This document shows, piece by piece, positions 1 through 8,408 of a DNA stretch of 64,000 bases (the stretch's first letter is position 1; each line of letters opens with the position of its first letter). The notes beneath the pieces were generated by a model. That model searched no databases. It was not told where the DNA came from and saw only the letters and a program-made list of their open reading frames with translations. The position numbers were made by a program, and so were the translations under genes. Location of the stretch: contig NZ_JALKFT010000019.1 of the NCBI RefSeq assembly GCF_023242945.1, forward strand, positions 1 to 64,000, written 5' to 3'. Source of the stretch: Frankia umida. Lineage in GTDB: Bacteria > Actinomycetota > Actinomycetes > Frankiales > Frankiaceae.

Positions 1-269
1 TCTTCGCCCGGGCCGCCCTGCAACGCCTCGGGGACAACTTCGCCCCGTCGCTGCCCCCCAAGAGCGACGAGGCACCCGCTGGGCGGGGGCGGGGCGGGGG
101 GCCCCCCAGCGGGGGGGGGGACGGGCACCCCACGGCCGGGGGGTGCGGGGTGCCCGTCGGGTCCGGTGGGCAGGCCGCGCTGGACCAGGACGACCGCGGC
201 GCCGTTGACCAGCACCACCACCAGCGCGACGAGCACCAGGGTGCCGCGGCGCCCGCTGTGGCCGGTCAT
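1..269 (-). CDS. Membrane-anchored protein after glxA, N-terminal part only
   Basis: An ATG overlaps the glxA stop in the ATGA arrangement, so it is translationally coupled to glxA. It opens a frame that runs off the left edge of the window. The first 30 residues give a basic start followed by one strongly hydrophobic segment (residues about 9-31), then a Pro/Gly-rich linker. Codon third positions are almost all G/C for about the first 45 codons and poorer after that, close to long G tracts at 81-120, so an indel or a change of frame there is possible. In streptomycetes a secreted GH6 glucanase often follows cslA-glxA; a signal anchor plus Pro-rich linker would fit, but no catalytic part is visible, so I assign no function. 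Confidence 0.45.
   Translation of the reverse strand, partial: MTGHSGRRGTLVLVALVVVLVNGAAVVLVQRGLPTGPDGHPAPPGRGVPVPPPAGGPPAPPPPSGCLVALGGQRRGEVVPEALQGGPGE
3..110 (+). other. Possible C-terminal end of a plus-strand gene (left edge)
   Basis: The plus frame starting at base 3 has excellent codon bias (third positions G/C in nearly every codon to about base 75) and reads like an ordinary protein tail (ARAALQRLGDNFAPSLPPKS). No stop occurs before 330, so if it is real it must end through a frame change in the G-rich stretch. It conflicts with the minus-strand frame described for 1-269. Only one can be right, and the window edge prevents a decision. Confidence 0.25.
75..158. terminator. Two tandem G/C hairpins
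   Basis: Two inverted repeats follow one another. The first has a 9-bp stem, CCCGCTGGG at 75-83 with CCCAGCGGG at 105-113. The second has a perfect 12-bp stem, GACGGGCACCCC at 120-131 with its complement at 147-158. No T tract follows, as is common for actinobacterial terminators. They could end transcription from either side, or they could be structure within the minus-strand reading frame. Confidence 0.35.
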
Positions 270-3091
270 CCGATCCGGACCCAGCGGGCGACCGAGGGAA
301 CCCCGGCGGTGTTCTGCGCGAACATCATGTAGTACCCCGGCGGTAGCAGGTTCGGATTGGCGGGGACGTCGACGTTGATCTGGCCGTTCTGGCCGGCGGT
401 GACCGGCAGGTCGACGCTGCGCTGGTTGGGGTCGGCCTGATGGGTGACCGACGCGGGGCGCAGCAACGTGACGCGACCGATGTCGCCGGTGACGCCGAGG
501 GTCTGATGGGAGCCGTAGCCAAAGGTGGCGGCGGCGGCGGTGATCGACGGCCGGGTCCGGGTCATGTACCACGGCCGGTAGACGGAGATGGTCTGGTTGA
601 ACGAGCCGTCCAGCGGGTTGTTGCCCAGCGCCGCGACGCTGCCGTCGGGCAGCAGGAAGGCCTGCGAGTGGTAGGTGCGGTCCTGCGGATCGGCGGGCAC
701 CGAGGTGAAGTGGTTGGTCACCGGGTCGTAGAGCGACGCCTCGTGCACCGGGTCGGAACGCAGGTGCCGGCCGCCGCCGGTCTCGAGGACCAGACCGTCG
801 GGCAGGATCACCGCGCTGACGTACATCTTCGCCGCGGGCAGGTTCGGGCCGGGCTGCCAGTGCGGGTCGGCCTGACGCAGGTCGATGAGGTCGGTGCTGG
901 CGATCGCGTCGGCGCCGGCGTCGCCGTTGCCGCCGCCGAGGGTCAGTACCCGGCCGGCCTGGGCCGGTGGCAGCAGCACCGAGGCGCCCTGGTCACGCAG
1001 GTTGACGTCACGCAGGCCGGGGACGTCGTTGACGGTGGCGGTGGCCGGATCGTAGATGTTCGAACCGGCCGCGGTCGGCGCGTTGCCGAACGTGTGGACG
1101 CCGGCGTAGAACAGCCGTCCGTCGGACATCAGTTTGAGTTCCGGGTAGAGCCCCCAGAAGAAGAACGTCTGGGGTACCTGGGCCGCCGGCAGCCAGCGGC
1201 CCTGGGTGCTGTCGAACTGTTCGGTGGCCACACTGCCCGCCGCGTTCTGGTCCAGCCCGCCGACGGCGATGACGTCACCGGTGCCGAGCGCGGTCAGGCT
1301 CGGATACCAGTGGCCGCCGCCGGGAAGGTCGTTCGTGACGGTGTAGGTGCCCGCCACCGGATCGAAGACATAGCTTTTCGCCAGGCCTTTGTAGTTCGTT
1401 GTCGGCGTCGAATAGGCAGATGTTCCGCCGGCCAGCAGAATGCGCCCGTCCGGGAGCTGTACATGCCCGGAGCAGAAAAGGTCGTCCGCAGTGGGTGCGT
1501 TCGCGAACTGGCCGGTGCTCGGGTTCCAGACGGTGGCGGTGAAGGCGTGCGAGTCGAACGCCGCCTGGTCGTTTCCCGAACCGGCGACGAGCAGCACGTC
1601 TCCGGTGTGCAGAACGCTGGCGTGCACGGAGCGCACGGGCATCTGGTAGCTCAGGGTCTGCCAGGTGCCGCCGCAGTCGGCGGTGCAGCCGCCGGGTGGG
1701 GGCGGCGGGACCGGTCCGGGATCACCGCCCCCGGTGTAGTCGACCCGGATCTGCGCGCCGCCGGCACGCTCGTAGTACTCGGTGACGAGGGTGTGGGTGC
1801 CCGCGGTCAGGGTCGGGGACGCGGTGAACGTCGTCGGGCCCTGATCGTTCCAGCCGTCGATGACGCGGGTGCCGTCGACGTAGACGCGGACCCCGTCGTC
1901 CGCCGTCGCGGTGATCTGGATCGGGCCGCCGGCGAAGCTGTCGACCCTGGTCCAGCGGGCGGAGAAGGCGTCGGTGCCGATACCGGGCACGTCCGGGCCG
2001 CTGTTGCCGTAGGGATGGTGCAGGCCGGTCTCGCAGCGGGCCGGCGTCGGCGGGCCGGTCAGGGTCACGTTCGGGAAGTACTGCGCCGACCACTGGATCG
2101 AGTTGCAGGACGCCACCGGTGCCGCGGTGAACTGTTCGCCGACGTGGACGGTCGCGCCGCCGGTGTGCTCGTAGTACTCCACCTTCAGGTCGTGGCTGCC
2201 GGCGCTGACCGCCACGTTCGCCGTGTAGGTGGTGGGGCCCTGGTCGCGCCACTGGTCGAGGACGGGCTGGCCGTCGACGTACACCCGGATGCCGTCGTCG
2301 GCGGTCACGGTAAGCGCGAGCGTGCCGGCGGCGAGCGTCTCGGTGCGCGTCCAGCGGACGGAGAAGTTGTCGGCGCCGATGCCGGGCAGTCCCGGGTCGC
2401 CGCCGCCCCAGTCGTGGTCGATGTCGGCCGAGCAGCGGGGCACGCTGGTGCCGCCGAGCGTCCGGTTCGGGAAGTACTGCCCCGACCACTGGCCGGCAGG
2501 ACAGTCCGGGCCGCCGGTGCCGGGGTCCGGGTCCGGGTCGCCGTCGGGGTCGCCGGTGAAGTCGAGGTCGACCAGCGCGCCGCCGGCGGCCTGGTAGTAC
2601 TCGACGACCACGGTGTGCGCGCCCGCGGTCAGCGTGCGCGCACCGGAGTAGGTCTGGGGGCCGTGGTCACCCCAGCCGTCGGCCACCGGCTGCCCGTCGA
2701 TGAGCACCCGGACGCCGTCGTCTCCGGTCACCGAGGCGGTGTAGGCGCCGGCGGCGAGGGTGAACGTGCGGGTCCAGCGCACGGAGTAGTTCGTGGTGCC
2801 AAGGCCGGTGACGCCCGGGCCGTTCAGCGACCAGTCGAAGTCGACGGCGGCGTCGCAGCGCTGGGCGACCGAGGTGCCGGCCAGCGCCGTGCCGGTGAAG
2901 AAGTCGGCGTTCCACTCGGTGTTCGGACAGGTCAGCGCCTGGGCGGGGGTGCCCACCGCGATCAGGGCGAGGCCCTGTCCGACGGCCGAGGCCAGCAGCA
3001 CCACGCCCAGCAGCGCCCGCCTCGGCCGTCTGGACCGCCCTGACCGCCCTGGCCGGTGCCGCCGTGCGCGGCTGGGATCAGCCGGGGGCAT
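266..3091 (-). CDS. glxA: GlxA-type copper radical oxidase with three N-terminal PA14 domains
   Basis: A 941-residue secreted protein. It has a basic N-terminus, a hydrophobic segment at about 27-45 and a likely signal cleavage after TPAQA. Three PA14-like beta-sandwich repeats follow (about 55-185, 195-325, 330-460), each with an RWTR strand, a DDGxRxxxDG motif and a VEYY/TEYY strand. PA14 domains often bind glycans. The C-terminal half (about 480-941) is a kelch propeller plus DUF1929 domain. All galactose-oxidase-type copper and cofactor residues can be found: Cys540 (FCSGH) and Tyr596 (WYPS) for the thioether cofactor, axial Tyr807 with His808 (YHSQ), and His884 (VTHQ). It should oxidise alcohols or aldehydes to H2O2 outside the cell. 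Streptomyces GlxA works with CslA on an extracellular beta-glucan. Here the start overlaps the preceding glycosyltransferase by 14 bp, so the two form one operon. The three PA14 copies are unusual for GlxA. Confidence 0.92.
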   Translation of the reverse strand: MPPADPSRARRHRPGRSGRSRRPRRALLGVVLLASAVGQGLALIAVGTPAQALTCPNTEWNADFFTGTALAGTSVAQRCDAAVDFDWSLNGPGVTGLGTTNYSVRWTRTFTLAAGAYTASVTGDDGVRVLIDGQPVADGWGDHGPQTYSGARTLTAGAHTVVVEYYQAAGGALVDLDFTGDPDGDPDPDPGTGGPDCPAGQWSGQYFPNRTLGGTSVPRCSADIDHDWGGGDPGLPGIGADNFSVRWTRTETLAAGTLALTVTADDGIRVYVDGQPVLDQWRDQGPTTYTANVAVSAGSHDLKVEYYEHTGGATVHVGEQFTAAPVASCNSIQWSAQYFPNVTLTGPPTPARCETGLHHPYGNSGPDVPGIGTDAFSARWTRVDSFAGGPIQITATADDGVRVYVDGTRVIDGWNDQGPTTFTASPTLTAGTHTLVTEYYERAGGAQIRVDYTGGGDPGPVPPPPPGGCTADCGGTWQTLSYQMPVRSVHASVLHTGDVLLVAGSGNDQAAFDSHAFTATVWNPSTGQFANAPTADDLFCSGHVQLPDGRILLAGGTSAYSTPTTNYKGLAKSYVFDPVAGTYTVTNDLPGGGHWYPSLTALGTGDVIAVGGLDQNAAGSVATEQFDSTQGRWLPAAQVPQTFFFWGLYPELKLMSDGRLFYAGVHTFGNAPTAAGSNIYDPATATVNDVPGLRDVNLRDQGASVLLPPAQAGRVLTLGGGNGDAGADAIASTDLIDLRQADPHWQPGPNLPAAKMYVSAVILPDGLVLETGGGRHLRSDPVHEASLYDPVTNHFTSVPADPQDRTYHSQAFLLPDGSVAALGNNPLDGSFNQTISVYRPWYMTRTRPSITAAAATFGYGSHQTLGVTGDIGRVTLLRPASVTHQADPNQRSVDLPVTAGQNGQINVDVPANPNLLPPGYYMMFAQNTAGVPSVARWVRIG

Positions 3092-4403
3092 CGGTGGCCT
3101 CCTCGCCCGCGGCCGCCGCCGCGGGGACGAGGGTCCGCTCTCGGGCGGTGGGACGGGCCCGGCCGCTCAGGTGGCGCGGTGCCCGACGTCCGGTGGGCGG
3201 GGGCACGGGACGGGTGCGGTAGACCAGCCGGTCGACCACCAGGTAGCGCACCAGCACGGCGGCGGCGAGCGACAGCAGGGTCGCGATGCCCACGCCCACC
3301 CCCCAGCGGCCGACCAGCAGCGCCAGCAGGGGCAGCCGGATGACCAGGTCCAGGTTGTTGAGCAGGGCGAAGGTCGGATAGCGCCGCAGCCGGGAGCCGT
3401 CGCGGCGATCCCAGACCAGCAGCTCACAGCCGACGAAGTTCCAGGCGATCGCGGCCTGCGTGGCGATGATCGCCGCGGCCAGGTAGTGCAGCCCGAGGTG
3501 GTGCAACGCGGCGGTGCCGAGCAGGTTCGGCGCCGTGCCGGACGCGCCGACCAGCGCGAACCGGGCGGCCCGCGGCACCCGCAGGGCGAACAGGCGGCGG
3601 GCGAACCGCAGACCCTCGGTCATCGACGCGTTGGACGCCCCGGCGTGACGCTCGGCGAACGTGTAGCCGACCTCGCGCACCCGCAGCTGTCCCGCGGTGG
3701 CGAGCAGCTCCAACAGGATCTTGTACCCGTCGGGGCGCAGTCCCGCGGTGTCGACCGCGGCGACCCGCACCAGGAAGAAGCCGCTCATCACGTCGGAGAC
3801 CCCGCGCAGCCGGCGCGGGAACGCGAGCCGGCACAGCAGGTTCGACCCGGACGAGACGAAGTGGCGGACCGTCCCGGACAGCCCGGACGCGCTGCCGCCG
3901 GCCACGTAGCGGCTGGCCACGACCACGTCGGCACCGTCGCGGACCGCCGCGGCCAGCAGGTCCGGGATCGTCTCCGGCGGATGCTGCAGATCACCGTCGA
4001 TGATCACGGCGAACGGCGCCGCGCACAGGGCGAAGCCCTCGGTCACCGCGCCACCGAGCCCGCCCGCGCGCTGCCCGGCGGCCCGGTGGTGTATCCGCAC
4101 CGGCAGCCGCACCGTCGCGCGGACCCGCTCGATCTCCCGCTGCGTCCCGTCGTCGGAGTCATCGACGAAGATGACCTCCCCGGCGACCCCGGCCAGCGCC
4201 GCGTCCAGGCGGCGCAGCAACGGGGCGACGTTGTGCACCTCGTTGCGGGTCGGCACCACCACCGACACCTGGAGGTGGGGGCCTCGGACACCCCGCACCG
4301 GGACGGGTTCGTCGTCCGGTGGGTTGCGGGGGCGCGGCAGGTCCGGTCGACGCAGCATTCCGGTGTGATCGTCGGGTTGTTCACCCGCGGACATCGGTGT
4401 CAC
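3078..4403 (-). CDS. GT2 glycosyltransferase with C-terminal GtrA membrane domain
   Basis: 441 residues. Residues about 45-275 are a DPM1-like GT-A domain, with the opening strand VSVVVPTRNE, the acidic VIFVDDSDD at about 80 and the DxD-type VIIDGDLQHP at about 133, which bind the nucleotide sugar and metal. Residues about 290-400 are a GtrA-like domain of four predicted membrane helices, used for flipping or anchoring polyprenyl-phosphate sugars. The probable reaction is transfer of a hexose to polyprenyl phosphate at the cytoplasmic membrane. Its end overlaps the glxA start, so it supplies the glycosyltransferase partner in this glxA locus; it is not the multi-TM CslA type. A GTG at 4403 and an ATG at 4394 are both possible starts; the ATG is better spaced from a GGTGA. 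Confidence 0.85.
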   Translation of the reverse strand: MTPMSAGEQPDDHTGMLRRPDLPRPRNPPDDEPVPVRGVRGPHLQVSVVVPTRNEVHNVAPLLRRLDAALAGVAGEVIFVDDSDDGTQREIERVRATVRLPVRIHHRAAGQRAGGLGGAVTEGFALCAAPFAVIIDGDLQHPPETIPDLLAAAVRDGADVVVASRYVAGGSASGLSGTVRHFVSSGSNLLCRLAFPRRLRGVSDVMSGFFLVRVAAVDTAGLRPDGYKILLELLATAGQLRVREVGYTFAERHAGASNASMTEGLRFARRLFALRVPRAARFALVGASGTAPNLLGTAALHHLGLHYLAAAIIATQAAIAWNFVGCELLVWDRRDGSRLRRYPTFALLNNLDLVIRLPLLALLVGRWGVGVGIATLLSLAAAVLVRYLVVDRLVYRTRPVPPPTGRRAPRHLSGRARPTARERTLVPAAAAAGEEATDAPG

Positions 4404-4810
4404 CGCAGCCAGCCCAGGAATGATTTCTGTCGCCCCACAGGCATATTTCTTACCAAGAGCATGACGAACTTCCCCCAGGTTTACAGGCCGAACTTCGGCC
4501 CTTTACCGCTCCCCCGGGCCGACCCTCGGCCGAACATTTGACGGCCGGTGGAAAAAGTACACGCACACGCCCGCACGAGGGGCCAGAGCACCCACCCGGC
4601 ACACTCCGAGACACAACCAGAACATCTACAGCATCCACAACGTGGCCCAACCCGGCATGAAATTCCCGACATTCCCGCCAGGAATTCACTGCATCTTCAA
4701 CCGCTTACTTCCTGCGCCGAGATTCCGTTTCTGGCGGGCCAGGGAGCATGTCTCACCCGGGAAGACCGCACGCCGGATGACGGCCCGCACCGAGGGTCGC
4801 GGGCGAAACG
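4404..4810. other. Intergenic region upstream of the glycosyltransferase
   Basis: About 400 bp without a convincing gene and locally richer in A/T than the rest of the window. It includes an AT-rich stretch at 4420-4460 just upstream of the glycosyltransferase and a perfect 15-nt palindrome GGCCGAACTTCGGCC at 4486-4500. It probably holds the promoter of the glycosyltransferase-glxA operon. Short open frames here have no family features or codon bias. Confidence 0.4.
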
Positions 4811-4870
4811 GGTCCGACCGAATCCAGTGGGGTCCGACCGAATCCGGTGGGGTCCGGTTGAATCCGGCGG
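4811..4870. repeat. Three 20-bp tandem repeats
   Basis: Three adjacent 20-bp units (4811-4830, 4831-4850, 4851-4870). The first two read GGTCCGACCGAATCC(A/G)GTGG and differ at one base; the third differs at more positions. The array abuts the stop codon of the HelR-like gene (4873-4875). Confidence 0.8.
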
Positions 4871-4872
4871 GG

Positions 4873-7491
4873 TCAGGCGGGGTCGAGGCCGTCGCGCAGC
4901 ATGTCGGGCAGGTCACCGGAGTGCACGACGCACAGGGAGCGGGTGGCCCGGGTCAGCGCGACGTAGAGGTCGGCGAGCCCGCGGGTCGGTTCGGCGAGCA
5001 GGTCGGCGGGTTCGACGAGCACGACCGCGTCGAACTCCAGGCCCTTGGTCTCGGCGACGCTGAGCACGGCGACCGGGGCGTCCAGCGCGTTACCGGCGAC
5101 GCTGGTCGGGTCGATCGAGTCGGGGGTGACGGCGAGTTCGGGCATCAGCGCGATCAACGCCGAGCGCAGGGGCTGGACGTCCCTGGGCCGAGCGATGACC
5201 GCGACCCGACCCGAACCCGCCGATCCGTCGTGGCCGCCCAGGCCCAGGCGCAGCGCCTCGCGTTCGGCGGCGTGCGCGACAGCGGCGATCACCTCGGCGG
5301 TCGGCTCGCCGGGGAGCACCGGCCGCTGCGCGAGCATCGGGCCAAGGCCGGTCACCTGCTCCACCGGCACGTCGCCGGCCCGCAGCGCCGTGGGGCGCCG
5401 GCCCACCGAGCGCACCGACACCGGTGCGACCAGGTCCGGGTCCTGCGCGCGCAGGACCTCGGCGGCCACATCCATGATCTCCTGGGGGGTGCGGTAGTTG
5501 ACCGTGAGCCGCTCGATGGTGAACCGGTCGTCGACCACCGGGGCGAGCAGCCGCTCCCACTGGGTCGGCGCGCCCGGGCGGGCCGTCTGGGCGAGGTCGC
5601 CGACCAGGGTGGCGGTGCGCCCCGGGCAGCGGCGCCACAGCAGCCGCCACAGCATCGGTGAGATCTCCTGGGCCTCGTCCACGATCAGGTGGCCGAACGC
5701 CCAGCCACGGTCGAGGCTGGCATGCTCGGCGGCGCTGCGTCGGGTGCGTGGACCAGCCCAGCGGTCGGCCAGCGCGTCCGCGTCGATCTGGCCGTCCAGG
5801 CCCAGCATGTCGACGACGCCGCGGGCGTACTCACGCTCCTCGGCACGCTCCTGCTCGGCACGGCGAGCCGCCTCCAGACCGGCTTCCTCGTCCGGATCGC
5901 CGAGGAGTTCCGCCGCCTCGTCGAGCAGCGCGACATCCGCCGGTGTCCACTCCCCGGTGGCCCCGCCCGCCGTGGCCGACCCGCCCGCCGTGGCCGCGCC
6001 GCCCGGTATCCGTGGATGCGGGATCCGCCCGGAGGCCAGGTCCCGGGGCTGGGGCTGGGGCGTCGGCTGGGTGGGGGTGAGCAGGTTGGCCGGGGCGAAC
6101 AGGTCATCGTCCGCGTCCGCGTGGGCCGAGGCCGAGGCGGAGCTGGGGCTGGGGCTGGGGGTCAGCAGGGCTCGTTCGGCGGGGGTGAGGTGGTTACCGG
6201 CGGCGCGGGCCAGGACGGCGGGCTGGTGCAGCAGGTCACCGATGAGCTGCTGCGCGGTGAGCAGCGGCCACAGGGCGTCGAGGGCGCGCCGCACGACGTC
6301 GTCGGTCCACAGGTCACCGGTGATCTGGCGGCGTTCGTCCTGGTCGAGCAGGCCGCCGGGGACCTGCCGGACGACCTGGTTGGTGAGCTCGGCGAGCAGT
6401 TCGCGCAGGAACACCCGGCGAGCGCCGTTGTGCGGGCGGCGGCTGCGGCGCGCACGGGTACGGGCCCGGGCGACCCGGTCCTGGCTGACCCGCAGCGTCA
6501 TCCCGTCGTAGGCGAGGTTCAGACCACCGGAGGGCACGCGCTGGCGGTCACGGATCGCGGCGGCGATCACGTCCGCCATCCGTGGGTCACCCTTGAGGGT
6601 GGCGACCTCGACCGGTTCGGTGCCGGTCGCCTCGACGCCGGGGAACAGCCGCGCCGGGGTCGCGAAGACCACACCGGTCTCCCCGAGGGAGGGGAGCACC
6701 TGGTCGATGTAGCGCAGGAACACCGGGCTCGGCCCGACTATCAGCACTCCGGACTGGTCCAGCCGGGCCCGGTCGTTGTAGAGCAGGTAGGCGGCGCGGT
6801 GCAGCGCGACGGCTGTCTTGCCGGTGCCGGGGCCGCCGTCGACGACGAGGATGCCGTTCGCACGGGCGCGGATCACCCGGTCCTGCTCGGCCTGAAGGGT
6901 GGCGATGATGTCGTGCATCCGGCCGGTGCGCGGCGCGGACAGCGCCTCCAGCAGCACCGAGTCCCCGGACGACCCGGAGGTGCCGGAGGTGCCGGAGGTG
7001 CCGGACGACTCGGCGGCGTCGGACGCGGGCGACGGGTCGGTGCCGAGGGCGCCGCTCAGCGGGTCGTCGGCGATGCCGGTGACCTCGCGGCCGCGGGTGC
7101 GCAGATGGCGGCGACGCAGCAGGCCGTGCGGATCGGCCAGCGTCGCCCGGTAGAAGGCGGTGGCCACCGGTGCCCGCCAGTCGACGAGCATCGGCTCCTG
7201 CTCGCTGTCGGACAGGCCGATCCGCCCGATGTAGGTGCGCTGACCGTCGGTGTGATCCATCGCGCCGAAGCACAGCCGGCCTTCGGCCGCGTCCAGGCGG
7301 GCCAGGCGGTCGGCGTGGGCGGCGGCGAAGACGTCGCGTTCGACCACCGACTGCGGGGTGCCGGTGCCGACCGCGAGCAGCACGCCGCGCAGCTGGTCCC
7401 GGGTGATCTGGCGAACCTCGTCAAGGCGGGTGTAAAGGCGGTCCAGGTACGCCTGCTCCCGGGCACGCTCCACGTCCTGCGTGGTCGCCAC
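4873..7491 (-). CDS. helR: HelD/HelR-type UvrD-like ATPase (RNA polymerase recycling factor)
   Basis: An 872-residue SF1 helicase-like ATPase. It has an N-terminal coiled coil (about 1-60), the family motif around MLVDWRAPVATAFYRA, Walker A GGPGTGKTAVALHR (about 220), Walker B LIVDEAQEISPM (about 600) and the UvrD motif NYRTPQEI. This layout is that of actinobacterial HelD/HelR proteins, which enter stalled RNA polymerase, release nucleic acid and, in some species, displace rifamycins. Two low-complexity inserts (Ser/Gly/Thr at about 160-180, Pro/Ser/Ala at about 450-510) set it apart from compact homologues. It starts at GTG with GGAGGGG seven bases upstream. A perfect 18-bp palindrome lies 45 bp upstream. 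I did not see the rifamycin-associated element known upstream of such genes. Confidence 0.85.
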   Translation of the reverse strand: MATTQDVERAREQAYLDRLYTRLDEVRQITRDQLRGVLLAVGTGTPQSVVERDVFAAAHADRLARLDAAEGRLCFGAMDHTDGQRTYIGRIGLSDSEQEPMLVDWRAPVATAFYRATLADPHGLLRRRHLRTRGREVTGIADDPLSGALGTDPSPASDAAESSGTSGTSGTSGSSGDSVLLEALSAPRTGRMHDIIATLQAEQDRVIRARANGILVVDGGPGTGKTAVALHRAAYLLYNDRARLDQSGVLIVGPSPVFLRYIDQVLPSLGETGVVFATPARLFPGVEATGTEPVEVATLKGDPRMADVIAAAIRDRQRVPSGGLNLAYDGMTLRVSQDRVARARTRARRSRRPHNGARRVFLRELLAELTNQVVRQVPGGLLDQDERRQITGDLWTDDVVRRALDALWPLLTAQQLIGDLLHQPAVLARAAGNHLTPAERALLTPSPSPSSASASAHADADDDLFAPANLLTPTQPTPQPQPRDLASGRIPHPRIPGGAATAGGSATAGGATGEWTPADVALLDEAAELLGDPDEEAGLEAARRAEQERAEEREYARGVVDMLGLDGQIDADALADRWAGPRTRRSAAEHASLDRGWAFGHLIVDEAQEISPMLWRLLWRRCPGRTATLVGDLAQTARPGAPTQWERLLAPVVDDRFTIERLTVNYRTPQEIMDVAAEVLRAQDPDLVAPVSVRSVGRRPTALRAGDVPVEQVTGLGPMLAQRPVLPGEPTAEVIAAVAHAAEREALRLGLGGHDGSAGSGRVAVIARPRDVQPLRSALIALMPELAVTPDSIDPTSVAGNALDAPVAVLSVAETKGLEFDAVVLVEPADLLAEPTRGLADLYVALTRATRSLCVVHSGDLPDMLRDGLDPA

Positions 7492-7535
7492 GATCGCTCC
7501 CCTCCGAGAAAGTCAACCGCTCCAGATTACGGATA

Positions 7536-7553
7536 CCGCCGAACGTTCGGCGG
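7536..7553. promoter_or_regulatory. Perfect 18-bp palindrome upstream of helR
   Basis: CCGCCGAACGTTCGGCGG is its own reverse complement and lies between the glycosylase stop (7566) and the helR start (7491). With no loop it is a poor terminator hairpin, so a dimeric repressor site is more likely. Confidence 0.5.
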
Positions 7554-7565
7554 AGACGGGGCTGG

Positions 7566-8225
7566 TCAGGACATCCCGGAGGTCGACTCACGCAGGTCCG
7601 TGACGTCGTGTTCCTGCCGTACCCGCACCAGGGCGGCCACCAGACGAGGCAGATCGGTGCGTTCGACGAGGTCGGCCAGCCGGGTGGCACTCGTGGGCAG
7701 GCCGAGCTCGCGGGCGGTGCGGCACACCCGTTCGTCGATGTAGGGGATCAGCTCGTCCCAGCCGGCCTGGGCCTCCCGCAGGAAGATGTCGGCGCCGACC
7801 GGGCCGATGCCGTTGATCCGCTGGAGCAGGGCCCGTTCGCGTTCCGGCGAGCCGTCGGCGGCCCGGCGCAGGCCACGGATGTCACCGTCGTAGGTGTCGG
7901 ACAGGTAGCGGCAGGCCGCTTCGAGCTGGTGGGAGATGCTTTCGTCGTAGCCGGCGTAGCCGTTGCCCCGAAGCACCTCAGTGCGCCGCGTCCCGGTCGC
8001 CTCCGCCATCGCCGCGGCGTCGGTCCAGCCGGCGTCCAGAAGTGCCCGGCAGGCCGCCACGGCGGACGGTGTCCGGATCGGCGCGCCCGCGAGCACCGCG
8101 AAGACGGTCAGGGCGAACATCCCCTCGGCGGTGTCCGCCGGCACGTCGGCGCCGATCTCCTCGGCGAACGTGCGCCCGTGCCGCTCGAGCAGTTCCGCGA
8201 CCACCGCCTCGATGTCAGTTGCCAT
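7566..8225 (-). CDS. HhH-GPD family DNA glycosylase (endonuclease III-like)
   Basis: 219 residues, all helical. The helix-hairpin-helix motif ALLQRINGIGPVGADIFL sits at about 133-150. It is followed by YIDERVCRTARELGL, where the Asp aligns with the catalytic Asp of the endonuclease III motif VDTHVxR. The Lys found in bifunctional enzymes (LPGVGRKTA) is Val here, so a monofunctional glycosylase without lyase activity is expected. No C-terminal 4Fe-4S cysteine cluster is present. It excises damaged bases at the start of base-excision repair; the substrate cannot be told. It is transcribed away from the nitroreductase and towards helR. Confidence 0.75.
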   Translation of the reverse strand: MATDIEAVVAELLERHGRTFAEEIGADVPADTAEGMFALTVFAVLAGAPIRTPSAVAACRALLDAGWTDAAAMAEATGTRRTEVLRGNGYAGYDESISHQLEAACRYLSDTYDGDIRGLRRAADGSPERERALLQRINGIGPVGADIFLREAQAGWDELIPYIDERVCRTARELGLPTSATRLADLVERTDLPRLVAALVRVRQEHDVTDLRESTSGMS

Positions 8226-8408
8226 GCCATGGGGCTACCCGCGTGAGGTGACCGTGACTCCGCGCCGGCCCGTGCAGGTGCCAGGCGGCCCCCGGGCGGC
8301 AGTCGACCGTCCTTCCCAGCAGGTTCCGATCGGCGCATGTCGGGACGGCCACCTCTCCCGCACGCTGGAACAGGTAGTTGGGGCAGGTACCAGGCAGGGG
8401 AGGGTGAC

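Noticed and set aside
440..3043. 867-codon open frame on the plus strand opposite glxA
   Set aside because: Antisense shadow typical of very GC-rich genes; the sequence is Val/Gly/Arg-rich without domains, while the opposite strand has all copper oxidase motifs.
7536..7553. Terminator for the glycosylase gene
   Set aside because: The palindrome has no loop and no T tract, so it is a poor hairpin; an operator is more likely.
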